A stretch of 64,000 bases of DNA from Zhengitettix transpicula (GCA_037074705.1 CM073593.1:105981738-106045737); one strand, 5' to 3'; positions 13,341 to 25,739 are shown, counted from the first letter of the stretch. A program made the numbers and translations. The notes: generated by a model not told the origin, from the letters alone.

Positions 13341-14458
13341 TACAACACCAACGGCCTGCATATTACGTTCATAAATAAGTCTCCACATACCTTGTGCCAC
13401 GTAATTCTGCATCGGACTCTACACTTCACTACACTAGAACACTACAATGGCTGACCACGGCACTGGTTCCTTTACGACTGATCAGTGGTAGAGGGAATCA
13501 AAAGCGCGCCCAATATGGCGAAGGTCTCGTGACGTCACGCTACAGAGACTGTCACGAGCCCTCTTTGATCAGAGAGACAGTTACCCAGCCAAGTGCATTG
13601 AATATCTCCCATGTTAGGCAACACGCTTACAGCACGATCAAATGCTACATTTCTTGCTCTCATTTTACGTTTAGAATTAAATAAATTAATAAAAATACAC
13701 AGACGCATCATAGTGAAATGAATTATCATGAATAAAAAAAATTGAAGCTGTATCGCCATTTTAAAATCACAAGGTACATCAATTTAAAAATAACGGAGTT
13801 TTGTTCGCTTTAAATGAACCAGTTATGGATAGTATATTACGGTAATATTTGAATTAAATTAAATACAGGTATCTATGGAACATTGTGTAAGAAATTATCA
13901 AAACACAATTCATTTAACTATTTATCCATTTCAAAACTAATAAAATACATATTACAATTAATGTCACACACACTGCGACAGCAATAAAGACATTATTGGT
14001 TCGTTAGGTCCCAGTATGTTACATAACATCATCCTACACGGTCAAACGCACATCTCCTGCATATTAGGTTAATTATTTAAATAAAACAAAGGCAATAATC
14101 GGTCCTAATAGAAGGAATTAATTTATATTTAATTTTCACAGCTACATAAAGGAAGCTTACACGCGCCTGCAGGCAAAGGTCGTTAAATGGGAATCGTATG
14201 TAATATACATATGAACATTCACGGCCTGCATATTACGTTCATAAATAAGTCCCCACATACCTTGTGCCACGTAATTCTGCATCGGACTCTTCACTTCACT
14301 ACACTAGAACACTACAACGACTGACCACGGCACTGGTTCCTTTACGACTGATCAGTGGTAGAGGGAATCAAAAGCGCGCCCAATATGGCGAAGATCTTGT
14401 GACGTCACGCTACAGAGACTCGCTCTCGAGCCCTCTCTGACCAGAGAAATAGTTACCC

Positions 14459-15602
14459 ACGGTAAAGTTCATAAAAACGGTAGATAAAGCATTTGATTTG
14501 TTGAATTCGTGCAATGTTATGAACAAGGGTGTTTAGAGGTAACAGAGGGACAATATGCAACACAATAGAAAGATCTGTACAGTAGTTTATGAATTTAAAG
14601 CTGTACGATGGGAGTTTAGTCAGGGAGTAAGGTGGGCGAGTGTGGGATTGTTTTAGATCTTCTCAGTTTGAGGCAACTGGCAGAGAATTGTGTGTGGAAC
14701 GATCCTCTACTTATATTAAGTAGAAGAATGAGCCAGGACCATTTAGATCTCTTGCATACGAAGATGTGGGGGAAATACAGCAGGTAGGAAATTTTGATTA
14801 CGCATCTAAAAGTGCTCATAGTACGGGAGGAATTTTGGAGACACTGGTTGTACCAATTGAAAACAAATACTTTTAAATCTTGTACAGATCACAATTTTAA
14901 TCATGATTACATCCGTGAATGTGAGAGATTAACGTCATATGTGGTAGAATATCTTTCAGGAAGTGTTGTACGGGTGGTGGTAAAGTGTTTAGAGGTTCTC
15001 CTTGATCCTCGCTCTCAAAGAAAAACGGGATTGATTAAAATAAAGGACTTTAAAGACAAGTTAATCAACCCGTCTAAAGACGTTGCTGATAAAGTATTGA
15101 GGACTAATGAAACACACACATAGAAAAAAAGAATTCACTAATAAAATTGTGTGTGTGTGTGTGTGTGGAGGTATTCCGGATGCTGGAACATAGACAAATC
15201 GACCATTTAATAGATTCGGCCGATTTTCGTGAGGAAACTCACTACTCAATTTTAATAAAGGTTTTATTAAGACATTACTTCAATTGCAGAATTCGTCATT
15301 TGTGTGAAGAAAAAGCAATGGATGGAAGAGGACGCAATATTAGGCAATTGTATACAAAACTGATATTATTTAAAGGCCAATAAATTTTTCTATGCCTTAA
15401 ATATGTTATATTTTCTTAAACCTTAAAATATATTGTCCTTAGAAATTTAGTTTTAGGTCATTTGTGCGACAGAGTTCAAGGCAAGCAGACGATGGGGAAC
15501 GCCCACCTGACAGTTTAAAACATGGCGGCTGAGTTTTCAATTTGCTTCAAATATGGCGGCGACTTGTCCAGTCTATGTTCTTTATATATATCTTTGGTCA
15601 GG
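14459..15602 (+). pseudogene. P-element/THAP9-like transposase, 3' part, degenerate
   Basis: Translated pieces in successive frames match the C-terminal half of P-element/THAP9 transposases. First, TVKFIKTVDKAFDLLNSCNV (14,459-14,536, then a stop). Second, MSQDHLDLL within about 14,660-14,785. Third, about 14,828-15,120, with TSYVVEYLSGSVVR and LINPSKDVADKV (compare the family's 'YxxGYxxxK' and 'xPSxDV' segments). Fourth, about 15,180-15,383, ending in IRHLCEE...TKLILFKGQ and a stop, the family's usual C-terminus. A GT microsatellite near 15,150 separates two frames. At least three stops or frameshifts make this a dead copy. It ends in a 3' terminal repeat at 15,568-15,602. The 5' part is missing; it is represented by the related copy at 17,361. 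Confidence 0.85.
15568..15602 (-). repeat. P-like element 3' terminal inverted repeat
   Basis: Read on the minus strand: TGACCAAAGATATATATAAA followed by GAACATAGACTGG. It matches the start of the 5' part at 17,364 (TGGACCAAAGAGATATATAA...CATAATAGAGTGG) with small gaps. The ACCAAAGA core and A/T-rich inner part are shared. Array sequence resumes directly after it (ACGCTTACAGCACG). Confidence 0.75.
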
Positions 15603-17363
15603 ACGCTTACAGCACGATCAAATGCTAAATTTATTACTATCATTTTACGTTTATAATAAATAAATAAATAAAAATACACAGACGCGTCATAGTGACATGA
15701 ATTAATAAAAAAAATTGAACCTGTATCGCCATTTTAAAATCACGAGGTACATCAATTTAAACATAACGGGATTTTGTTCGCTTTAAATGAAGCAATTAGG
15801 GCTTGTATATTACGTTAATAATTTTATTAAATTAAATACAGGCATCTATGGAATATTGTGAAAGAAATTATCAAAAAACAAATTATTTAACTATTTATCC
15901 ATATCGAAACTAATAAAATACACAAAACTGTTGTATCCCCATATTAAAATTAATGTTACACACACTGCGACAGCAATAAAGACATTATTGGTTCGTTAGG
16001 CCCCAGTATGTTACATAACATCATCCTACACGGCCAAACGCACATCACCTGCACGTTACGTTAATTATTTAAATAAAACAAAGGCAATAATCGGTCCTAA
16101 TAGAAGGAATCAATTTATATTTAATTTCCACAGCTACAGAAAGGAAGCTTACACGCGCCTGCAGGCAAAGGTCGTTAAATGGGAATCGAATGTAATACAC
16201 ATATGAACATTCACGGCCTGCATATTACGTTCATAAATAAGTCCCCACATACCTTGTGCTGCCCACGTGCCACGTAATTCTGCATCGGACACTACACTAG
16301 AACACTACAATGACTGACCACGGCACTGGTTCCTTTACGACTGATCAGTGGTAGAGGGAATCAAAAGCGCGCCCAATATGGCGAAGGTCTCATGACGTCA
16401 CGCTACAGAGACTGTCACGAACCCTCTTTGACCAGAGAAATAGTTACCCAGCGAAGTGCATTGAATATCTCCCATGTTAGACAACACGCTTACAGCACGA
16501 TCAAATGCTACATTTATTGCTCATTTTACGTTTATAATTAAGTAAATTAATAAAAATACACGGACGCATCATAGTGAAATGAATTATGATGAATAAAAAA
16601 AATTGAACCTGTATCGCCATTTTAAAATCACAAGGTACATCAATTTAAAAATAACGGAATTTTGTTCGGTTTAAATGAACCAATTAGGGATTGTATATTA
16701 CGTTAATATTTAAATTAAATTAAATACAGGCATCTATGGAACATTGTGAAAGAAATTATCAAAAAACAAATTATTTAACTATTTATCCATATCGAAACTA
16801 ATAAAATACACAAAACTGTTGTATCCCCATATTAAAATTAATGTCACACACACTGCGACAGCAATAAAGACATTATTGGTTCGTTAGGCCCCAGTATGTT
16901 ACATAACATCATCCTACACGGTCAAACGCACATCACCTGCACGTTACGTTAATTATTTAAATAAAACAAAGGCAATAATCGGTCCTAATAGAAGGAATCA
17001 ATTTATATTTAATTTCCACAGCTACAGAATAGAAGCTTACAAGCGCCTGCAAGCAAAGGTCGTTAAATGGGAATCGGATGTAATATCCATATGAACATTC
17101 ACGGCCTGCATATTACGTTCATAAATAAGTCTCCACATACCTTGCGCCACGTAATTCTGCACCGGACTCTACACTTCACTACACTAGAACACTACAATGA
17201 CTGACCACGGCACTGGTTCCTTTACGACTGATCAGTGGTAGAGGAAATCAAAAGCGCGCCCAATATGGCGAAGATCTCGTGACGTCACGCTACAGAGATT
17301 CGCTCTCTTTGACCAGAGAAATAGTTACCCAGCCAAGTGCATTGAATATCTCCGATGATAGGC

Positions 17364-17396
17364 TGGACCAAAGAGATATATAAACATAATAGAGTG
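17364..17396 (+). repeat. P-like element 5' terminal inverted repeat
   Basis: TGGACCAAAGAGATATATAA then ACATAATAGAGTGG. Inverted match to 15,568-15,602. It abuts array sequence at exactly the unit position where the 3' terminal repeat of the other fragment also abuts it (array ...GAATATCTCC...GGC | ...ACGCTTACAGC). Confidence 0.75.
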
Positions 17397-17624
17397 GCTT
17401 ATATCAGCGTTACAGCGCTCTTGGGTGGCAGCAACAAGCAAAACTGACCCGCCATATTTTAGGCGGTCCACTTCACCTAAAACCCGATTTGTTTTATGCT
17501 ACTGATGGTGAAAGTTTTGAAGTTTTTGTGTTAAAATAAATTGTTTGTTATTATAAATCATGCCAAGCCTACAATTGTAATAATCGTAGTTCGAAAACAC
17601 ATCAAGTATCGTATTTTAAGTATC

Positions 17625-17790
17625 AGCATAATAATAAGAAGAAGAAAGACAAAATAAGTGATAATATAAATACTGCACAACGTTTCTGGGATTCTTGTCC
17701 TTTCTAAAGGTGCTGAGAAGAGCCTAGAGCGACACAACTGCACACGTCATTTGAGAAAAAATAAAGATTTGGAGGTGCTGTTGTGTCGCT
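17625..17790. mobile_element. X-family element (partial) inside the P-like gene
   Basis: Starts ATAATAAGAAG...AAATAAGTGATAATATAAAT, continues with the minus-strand motif ACAACGTTTCTGGGATTCTT and the family's middle GCCTAGAGCGACACAACTGCA, and ends near GTTGTGTCGCTCTGG. It splits the THAP finger from the rest of the transposase, so it arrived after the P-like element. Confidence 0.6.
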
Positions 17791-18230
17791 CTGGACTAGG
17801 AACGGTTAGAATGACGAGGCTACACGTTCAGTATGAGGCGCAGACACTAAGCAATTCTGTAGCAGATGCCATGGAGAGACTTGGGTTTGTCTGTGAGGGC
17901 ACGGTAAAGTTCATAAAAACGGTAGATAAAGCATTTGATTTGTTGGATTCGTGCAATGTTATGAACAAGGGTGTTTAGAGATAACAGAGGGACAATATGC
18001 AACACAATAGAAAGATCTGTACAATAGTTTAGGAATTTAAAGCTGTACGATGGGAGTTTAGTCAGGGAGGAAGGTGGACGTGTGTGTGTGTGGAACGATT
18101 CTCCAGTTATTATTAAGTAGGAGAAGGAGCCAGGACTATTCAGAACTCTTGCATACGAAGATGTGGGGGAAATACAGCAGGTAGGAAATCTTTGATTACG
18201 CGGATAGAACCATCCAAAAGTGGCAATAGC

Positions 18231-18582
18231 GAAACCAGACGCTTTTCCTTTTCTTCGCTGCCAGGGACAATTTTTCATCTGCCGCTTCTCAGCTGATTGG
18301 TCGGGGTCTACTTGGTCCGGTGTCACTTTAACGGAATTAAATAAATTATTTCGTCCTCTGTAGAATTGCAGCCGATACGTCTATTTTCGACGCTGCCGGT
18401 AAAGAGAACGACTGCTTTGCCGACCGAGACAGCCGACGACTCCCGCGACGTAGTTCAGCAGACTGATGGTAGGTGGCAGCACGTCCCCACAGTTCTGTCG
18501 AGGCTTATAGTGTTATAGTCCCACCACATTATATTGTTACCATCAGGAAATACGTAATGATACAATAACGCTGATTTATTTG
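18231..18582. other. No recognisable feature
   Basis: Moderate-GC sequence with a minus-strand open frame (part of 17,847-18,326) that mostly overlaps the P-like pseudogene in antisense. I see no element boundary or domain. Confidence 0.5.
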
Positions 18583-18893
18583 CTATTTATACAACTGTTA
18601 GATCCGACAAGAAAGAACTTCCGAAGCTCGTTACCTCCAGGCGATAACAACTGAGTACTAAACAGAATATCGTGTCAAACCAAAGACTGAACATGCAGTA
18701 GGATTCTCTTCTTCTCCTTTTCCATAGTTCCATCTCTGGAGTCTTTCAATAGAAAAAAAATTATTTATTTGATTTAATCGGAGAGTGATTATCAGCCACT
18801 TATGAACTTTAATTAATAAATAGACAAACGAACAAATAAATACAATTTACGAAAGCAAGTGTAGTCTTTAATGATAATTATTATCATTGTGTT

Positions 18894-19319
18894 AATCGAT
18901 AAGAAACAAAAAAGGTCTTTGATCATCACCAGAGTTGCAGAAAAACGAAGCCTCGAGCGCGATGACCTTCTGGGCCGTGCTGCTATCCTGAGAGATGTCG
19001 ACCGACGAGGCGAGCTTGCCGTGATTTGTGGTCATGCGGCATCCGAGGCGCCACCTTCTCGCGTCTGCTGCTTCCCTGTTGTTTCTGGTTCTCGTAGATG
19101 CGCGTACCCTCCATTTTCTGGTGTGGTTCGCTAATTTTGGCATGGCGCGCGCGGGTGGTGGGTCGTGGTGATTGGTCGCGAGCGCGGCTTCTGTGAGGGA
19201 AGGTAGAGGGGTTGTTGTGGCCGGTGAAGGATCAGAGACCGGACCTCAACACCTGGTGGCCTCTATCCGGTAAATCCCAAACTAAATGAAACTGACTGAC
19301 TCTTTTTAGAGGCAAATCG
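18894..19319. other. GC-rich centre of the foldback element
   Basis: Rich in CpG, with overlapping open frames on both strands (87 codons plus, 83 codons minus) that have no recognisable domain. GGCATGGCGCGCGCGGG lies at about 19,139. Treated as element cargo of unknown nature. Confidence 0.4.
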
Positions 19320-19555
19320 GCGGCACCTCGGCCTGTTCTGAGAGGTGTATGTTCCGGGGTCGCAGACCTTGGGCATACGGTAAGAGATGTTCCCTGTTCC
19401 CATTGGAATAGTCGGCCAGCTGCCTCCTAAACTGGTCGAGGCACGGAGAAGGGAATGCTGCGTCCCCACAGCAAACTCCTCTCCCGCTATCGGAAGGGCG
19501 TGGGACAAGTACCCATTGCCCGACCTACCCGATGCAGGTTTTTCTAGGGTTTTCC

Positions 19556-19557
<2 letters not shown>
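19320..19557 (+). mobile_element. S retroposon copy S1, truncated
   Basis: Contains S landmarks in sense order: GAGAGGTGTATGTTCCGGGG, CTTGGGCATACGGTAAGAG, CCTCCTAAACTGGTCGAGGC, GGAATGCTGCGTCCCCACAG, TATCGGAAGGGCGTGGGACA and GCAGGTTTTTCTAGGGTTTT. It breaks off where the GAAA microsatellite begins. The 5' hairpin and 3' tail are absent. Confidence 0.9.
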
Positions 19558-19669
<112 letters not shown>

Positions 19670-20213
19670 AGGGGGGGGGGGGCAAATCGGCAACCAGACA
19701 GACCAAAAAAAAAAATCTTCCGAGTCTCACTCAAACTTGTTCTTTAATCAGGTCATTAAACAGAGATCTCCCGTACCACTGTGACATGGCATTTTCCTCC
19801 CAATCACAAGTTGCTTAAAATGTGTAGTGTTATATGTAAACGTAGTCTGCAGTTATCTATTCAGTATACTTTTTTTTAACACAGGCGATTTCGATTTTAT
19901 AATTTTAACACGATGATAATAATTATCAGTAAAGACAACACTTGCTTTCGTAAATGTATTTATTTGTTCGATTGTCTATTTATTAATTAATGTTCATAAG
20001 CGGCTGATAATCACTCTCCCATTAAACCAAATAAATAATTATTTTTTATTGTAAGACTCCAGAGATGGAAAAGGAGAAGAAGAGAATCCTACTGCATGTT
20101 CTTCAGTCTTTGGTTTGACACGATTTTCTGTATAGTACACAGTTGTCAACGCCTGGAGGTAACGAGAGCTTTTAAAGTTATTTCTTGTCGGATCTAACAG
20201 TTGCATAAAATAG

Positions 20214-20763
20214 TTAATTGTAGTCGCCAGTGACTTTTATGTTAACGCGACTCTAAACAATAATTCTTTTTTTAGAAGGCAATGGAGGGGTCAAAGACAA
20301 TCACGTCTGATAAGTGCGCAGCATCTCTGATCGAGGATTTATCTTTCGCGTATAACACGGGATTTTTATCATTTTCGATTTGGTTTTTTATAAAACTAAA
20401 AAATAATTTAATAGAATTAACGTCACGTACTTGGATACTGTTTAGAAAAATTGATTTAGTTGCATTGCAATAATACTAAGTGGGGGCCATATTTCATTAT
20501 TATAATATGCGAGGCGTAGATAGCGGAGGATTATCGCTGACGCATGCATCACCTCTGACGTATTATTGTGCTGCGAGAGAGGAATCGAAATTCCAACATG
20601 GACGATGTTCTTGGTGGGGTTTTCTTTCTTTTTGGCGAGAAAAAGAGTAGCAGTGAAGTCTTGAAAGAGTTTTATGGAGGTCTTTAAATGCCGGTAAGTT
20701 GTTCGAGAAAAATAATATGGCCCGTATGTTCAAAGATTGAAGACTTTCCCGGTGTAGTTGTTC
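20214..20763. other. No recognisable feature
   Basis: Mixed-composition sequence. A 63-codon frame (20,282-20,473, plus) and a 78-codon frame (20,563-20,799, minus) have no recognisable domain. Confidence 0.5.
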
Positions 20764-20898
20764 AATAAATAGTTCCCGGTATTCACACCGGTTTTGCATA
20801 TTTATATTTAAACGTCGTATATTTTATATTTAGTCGTCGAAACGTTGCGTTTAAATATAAATATGCAAAACCCGTGTGAATACCGAGAACTATTTATT
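20764..20898. repeat. Near-perfect palindrome, 51-bp arms, 33-nt loop
   Basis: Left arm 20,764-20,814 (AATAAATAGTTCCCGGTATT...TATTTAAACG) is inverted at 20,848-20,898 (CGTTTAAATATAAATATGC...ACTATTTATT) with only a couple of mismatches. The loop carries CGTCGAAACGTTG, resembling the 3' half of the window's hammerhead-like motifs. Confidence 0.9.
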
Positions 20899-21770
20899 GG
20901 TCTGTATGTTGATTAAATTATGTTAAAATGGCCGACGAGATTGTACGAGAGATTAAGTGGTTGACACGGCCATTTGTTTAAAAGAATTTATGCTTATATT
21001 TTCGGATATTATTATTATTAAGCATTGAAATATTGATTGTTAGTATGCATATAATTTGTTTTAATTAATTCTCATGTCCATTGTAGGTTTCCCCCGGCCT
21101 GTGTGTGTGTGTTTGTATAGAGGGGGGGGGGGCGAAGATTGTCCGCGTCAGCTGATGACGTCACGGTGACGTCAGTTGAGCCTCCTAGTTGCAAACTGTC
21201 CCCCAGGCTGAGATCAAACCCCTTGAGTGCTGCAGCATCCCTGCGGGGGTGTCGTTAAAACGAAAAGAAAAAACCCAGTAAGCAATGTAAGTAGTTAATT
21301 CTGTTTGGCTGTTAAACGTTGTGAACCCTGATAAGTTACACCCACGTAACTGTTTTATGACAGTGAATATTTGGTGTGTGTGTGTGTTGAATTTCACGGT
21401 GCATTGGCTGAAGACGTAACTAACGGATAATAATATTGTAAATTAAGGTTTTATTTGTTGTATTGGCATTTTTCTCGTGCCATTATTTAATTAAGTATTA
21501 TTTATCCACAACACCACATTAATTTCAAAGGTCGAAGGAAGCTTACAGTCGCTGTTTGATCCGAATTCCCAATATTTCTTATACTAAATTCTTCTGCTTT
21601 TCCTTTGAAAATAAAAATTTAAAAATCACTTCTAATGGTATTTTTTTTCTCCAAAAAATAATTTTCTTTATTTTACTGACTCTGAAAATTTTAATTCCTG
21701 TTACTTCGATGTGGCTACTTATTGGGAGATGGGGAGGAGGGGAGGTGAAGTGATGTTGTCAAGTGTGAGG
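20899..21770. other. No recognisable element
   Basis: AT-rich with short GT and G runs near 21,100-21,130 and a GTGACGTCA pair near 21,155. No coding signal beyond short chance frames. Confidence 0.5.
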
Positions 21771-22297
21771 TTTTTTTTAGGGTAACAGGCTACATGAGAG
21801 TAATCCACGTTGGGCAACTCCCCTTTAATAGCATAGGAAGGGATTTGAAAGGGGGGATGCGGAAGGGTAGAGGAAGGTAGCCAAGGGTTAACTAGGGCCC
21901 CCGGGCTATATTTTAAGGATCCTACCTGGCATTCGCCTAAAGAAATGCAGGGAAAACCCTAGAAAAACCTGCATCAGGTAGGTCGGACATTTGGATACTT
22001 GTCTCACGCACTTCCGATAGCGAGAGAGGAGCTTTCTGTGGGGACGCAGCATTTCCTTCTCCGTGCCTCGACCAGTTTAGGAGGCAGCTGGCCGGCTGTT
22101 CCAATGAGAATAGCGGACAACTCTTACCGTATGCCCAAGGTCTGCGACCCCGGAACATACACCTCTCAGAACAGGCCGAGGTGCCTCGGCTTGTGGGAAC
22201 CTTAGTTCAAAAACGGAGAGGAAAAGGCATCCCCAAAGGTAGCCCCTTCGTATCTCTCGTAAAAGGTTCTGCCTGCTAGAGAATCCTGTCGCAGGCT
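21771..22297 (-). mobile_element. S retroposon copy S2, near full length
   Basis: A T-run then AGGGTAACAGGCTACATGAG marks the minus-strand 3' end (sense ...CTGTTACCCT then A-run). All S landmarks follow in reverse order. The 5' end holds GCCTGCTAGAGAATC...GTCGCAGGC, the family's short palindromic 5' hairpin. Short frames within (21,937-22,310) recur in other copies only as shadows and carry no retroelement domain. Confidence 0.92.
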
Positions 22298-24996
22298 TGC
22301 TTTGCCCCACGTTAGTTAATCTTCACGATCTTTTATTTACATAATTCATATTAGTAACTGTGTGACTGTTTTTTCCGAAGAGTTTTGGGGCAACCGGAGG
22401 CAGAGTTCCCTAGAGTATACTAGTCTGTATCTTGTCAATCACTTTGCCGATCACAGGAGCGCAGCATCTTGCGTCTGTTTGATAAACATCAAAATACGTC
22501 TGAAGCTCAAACACTCGTCCGTCCGACTTAACGATGTTATTGTGTATCCAACTAAGAAGCAATTCCTCCACTACAAAGTGTTTGTTTGCATTTTGGCTTG
22601 TGTTTTTTTATTTGATTTGCCGAACAGGAGTCTGTAGAAGCTTTGGTATTTGTAAATAATCTCTGCTGGTGCTATTTTTTTTGGTTTTAAAATAAATTGA
22701 AAAGACGAAAGCAAGCTATCTTATATAATAAAATAGGATGTATGTACGTAATTTTCTATAGAAAATTTTGACAGAATGCAACAAAACTTGTGTCACACAT
22801 TCTGCCAAACTCGAGAACCGGTACTGTGGTGGGAAGTGGGGGGGGGGGGTGATAAACCGTTAGCATTAAGATGGAAATAATTATAGTTGAAGTAAGTAAC
22901 GAATAATATTGTGAGTTAAACATTTCTGCGCACGCAGCAATCGTGACGCACCGGTAATGCACAACACGGTAAAATAGTTCCGTTTTTCGTAAAGAAATAC
23001 AGCAGAAATATTTTGATTGAATGAAAAGTATAATTTTATTCCAAATTACTCCATAGAATCATAATAAAAAAAAACATCCTTGCGCAAAATGAATTGGAAA
23101 AAATAATTTAGGTAGCCATCCTTAATAAGGCCAATATGGCGCCTTATAATCCATTAAAATGTGTGTCGGCGGAGATTTATAAAATTTCATAATATAATGT
23201 ACTGTTGTTTCCTGTATAACAATAATAATATAATTTCAGAATATGATAAGAGTATTCAAAATGACGTCCCAATGAGATTATTGTCGTTATTCAATTGATG
23301 CACTGTCAGTCAAAGGTATGTACAGGAATAGGAACATTTAGATTCAATTAAAAGTACAATTAATTGTACTTTATGCAACGTATTTCTATAAATTTGTATA
23401 AATGTAAACAAACTAGTTCGTGTAATCTGTGTCGAGAAACAAAATTTGCAGGTTAGGATAGCAGAATTAGTTTCTTCACATATTTGATTGTAAATATGTA
23501 AAGTGTAAGGGAGTAACTTCAAGGGTGAAACAGTTGAGGATTAAGGTCACTGTACAAAATTGATATTTTTCTATGGTTATTGCATGTATTTTATACAATG
23601 CTACCAACAGTAGATTGCTAAATTCACCAAATAGTTTATTTTCAGATAGAAACATTATATATTTTTTACAAATTTTGGGTGTGTCTTAAATAAATAATTC
23701 AAATAAATTCTCACAATCGGGACGAAACTGAATTGAAACCTCGGCCGTTTTTCGTTCACACAGAGATTATTTTCTGGTGCTTTGAGCGTACAAAATAAGA
23801 GGAAGCTTTCATGAAATCACTTGTAAAGTCACGGGATAGCTCAATCAGTTTTTTTCATCTCGTTACAGTTGAAATAAGCTGTTTAACTCCGGGAAATAAA
23901 AAAATGTCTTTATATATTTATAAAAGAATAAAGTTGAATAGAATTAGAGGCCTTGTGTGTTTGTGCGATTCATGGAAAACCTGCACCCGTGTAGGTCGGG
24001 TTCTCGGTACTTGTCCGTTCCGACTGTGAAAGGAGTTGAAAATATTCCCTTCATTCCTGCAGAATATTCGCGGTTGTGACATTATTAAATTTAGAATGAA
24101 ACTTTTTATTTTTCTACGTTTTTAGAGATCTTTAACAGTCACAAGACAGTTTTCCAGAGTTAGTAATAATTATGAAGAAAGCTTACTGCCATTATATTTT
24201 TATAATAAATATATTGTAATAAATACTAAAGAAAGAAATTTAAATATGATTAGCCAATTGGTAATAAACACTGATGAAGGAATGATAAACACAAATTAAT
24301 GCGCCAATTTGTAGTGATTACAAGGATAGCCAATTAAATAAAACTTTAATGTTTCAACTTAAATCATTTAAATTTTAAATGCAAGGATATTTAATAATAA
24401 ATAAGAATTTTTAAATGAACAAACTAATGAATTTATTAATTTCACAAATATTTAAATTTACAAATAGTTATCCATTGAATTTTTACACATTTTAGTTATC
24501 ACGTAATTAACTTTCCATATCAAATTTACTCTCTTTTAGGGTCTACACTGGGCCTTTAAGTAAAGAAAATATTTTGACAATCAAATTTTCTATGAAGCTA
24601 TCATCGACTTTAAAGTATTATTTATTATGCAAACATAAAAATTGTTAACGATACTCGAAAACCCGAAATCTGACGATATTTATATTTAATTAATGGTTTA
24701 CAAATAAGAATTTAGTGAATCTGTGACTTACAGTTCTTTGGTACCAGGGCAATTTTGGGTTCGTTCAAACACTTACACAGACATTACACTCTATAGCAGG
24801 CCATTCTTTACACTGTTGGTTTCACTAAAGTTGACTGCTTTATTCTGCAGTAATTTAACAACTTTAGTCTGCAATCTCTCCTCGAAGATTTTACACAGCC
24901 ACATCTCCTCAACAACTTTATATTCTGCTATGCTTCGGCGACGACAACTTTACTTTGCAATCCAACGACAACTTCGCTATATTCCTGCGAAAACTG
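22298..24996. other. Unrecognised AT-rich DNA with one S scrap
   Basis: Mostly AT-rich single-copy-looking sequence. A 40-bp S remnant lies at 23,974-24,016 (GAAAACCTGCACCCGTGTAG then GTCGGGTTCTCGGTACTTG). From about 24,500 to 24,990 short boxes (GAAATCTGACGATATT; GGTACCAGGG) recur in the LTR-like element at 42,926-43,785, hinting at an old LTR fragment on the minus strand. No gene is supported. Confidence 0.5.
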
Positions 24997-25256
24997 TTTT
25001 TTTTTAGGGCAACAGGCTACATGAGTGTAATCCACTTTGGGCAACTCCCCTTTAATAGCATAGGAAGGGATTTGAAAGGGGGGATGTGGAAGGGTAGAGG
25101 AAGGTAGCCAAGGGTTAACAAGGGGCCCCGGGCTATGTGTTAAGGATCCTACCCGGCATTCGCCTAAAAGAAATGGTTACTAGAAAAACCTGCATGAGGT
25201 AGGTCGGGCATTGGGTACTTGTCCCACGCCCTTCCGATAGCGGGAGAGACCGTCCA
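24997..25256 (-). mobile_element. S retroposon copy S3, 5'-truncated
   Basis: T-run, AGGGCAACAGGCTACATGAG, TTTAATAGCATAGGAAGG and GGATCCTACCCGGCATTCGC follow in order. The copy ends at GCGGGAGAGAC, so the sense 5' half is missing, as in typical target-primed 5' truncation. Confidence 0.92.
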
Positions 25257-25739
25257 CATTTTACACATTGGCCCACTCCTTCCCTCCAGCGAGCCAAAGG
25301 CCTACAATACCTTCGACCTGTTGCATTATTTCCCATTCCTGTGTGTTTCTGCAGCTAACAAGACGAGTCCAATTTTTTTTAAAAAATTATTAATTACTGA
25401 TTGCCTTTTGTTTACCACAATATAAAAACGTTTAAAATTTTCAAATAATTAAAAAATATATTTCGTCACATTTCAAGCACATTTTCTTGCTTGGCCTTGT
25501 TAATGTCATGTAATGGACACAAAGCTGCAAAAATAATATTAAACAATTCTGGAAAATTTTATTCTCATTTATATTTTTAGGTACGTAATATTTTACAGGA
25601 CTATAAAGGGCAAATATATCCGTAGTAACTGTTAAAGATGGTTACTGTGTGAATAAAAAATAAAAGTAAGTAATGCATAGTAATGAAAGAATTTAAAAAT
25701 GTTTGTTCGAAATGCATAACTTTAATTTGAACTTTAGAA
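25257..25739. other. No recognisable feature
   Basis: AT-rich sequence; nothing recognisable. Confidence 0.5.

Larger units (their letters stand above)
13341..17360. repeat. Tandem array, unit ~887 bp, interrupted by a P-like element
   Basis: The landmark CGGCCTGCATATTACGTTCA occurs at 13,352, 14,222, 16,214 and 17,102. Spacing is 870 and 888 bp, and the 1,992-bp gap equals one unit plus the insertion at 14,459-15,602. Each unit also carries ACCACGGCACTGGTTCC, GAAGCTTACA(C/A)GCGCCTGCA and a GC-rich block with CCAATATGGCGAAG and GTGACGTCACGCTACAGAGA (a palindromic TGACGTCA site). Open frames at 13,394-13,684 and 13,535-13,759 are not maintained. What the unit does, if anything, is unknown; the CRE-like palindrome is the only regulatory-looking element I see. 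Confidence 0.9.
17361..18230 (+). pseudogene. P-element/THAP9-like transposon, 5' part, disrupted
   Basis: Begins with the terminal repeat at 17,364-17,396. At 17,561 a frame opens with CQAYNCNNRSSKTHQ, the C-x-A-x-x-C-x-N-R start of a THAP zinc finger; the initiator codon is unclear. The finger breaks off at about 17,625, where an X-family element is inserted. Coding similarity resumes at about 17,805-17,978 with QTLSNSVADAMERL and TVKFIKTVDKAFDLL, typical of the P-element/THAP9 central region, then a stop. From 17,900 to about 18,230 it parallels the copy at 14,459 and then ends. THAP fingers bind the transposon ends; this copy cannot encode a working protein. Confidence 0.8.
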
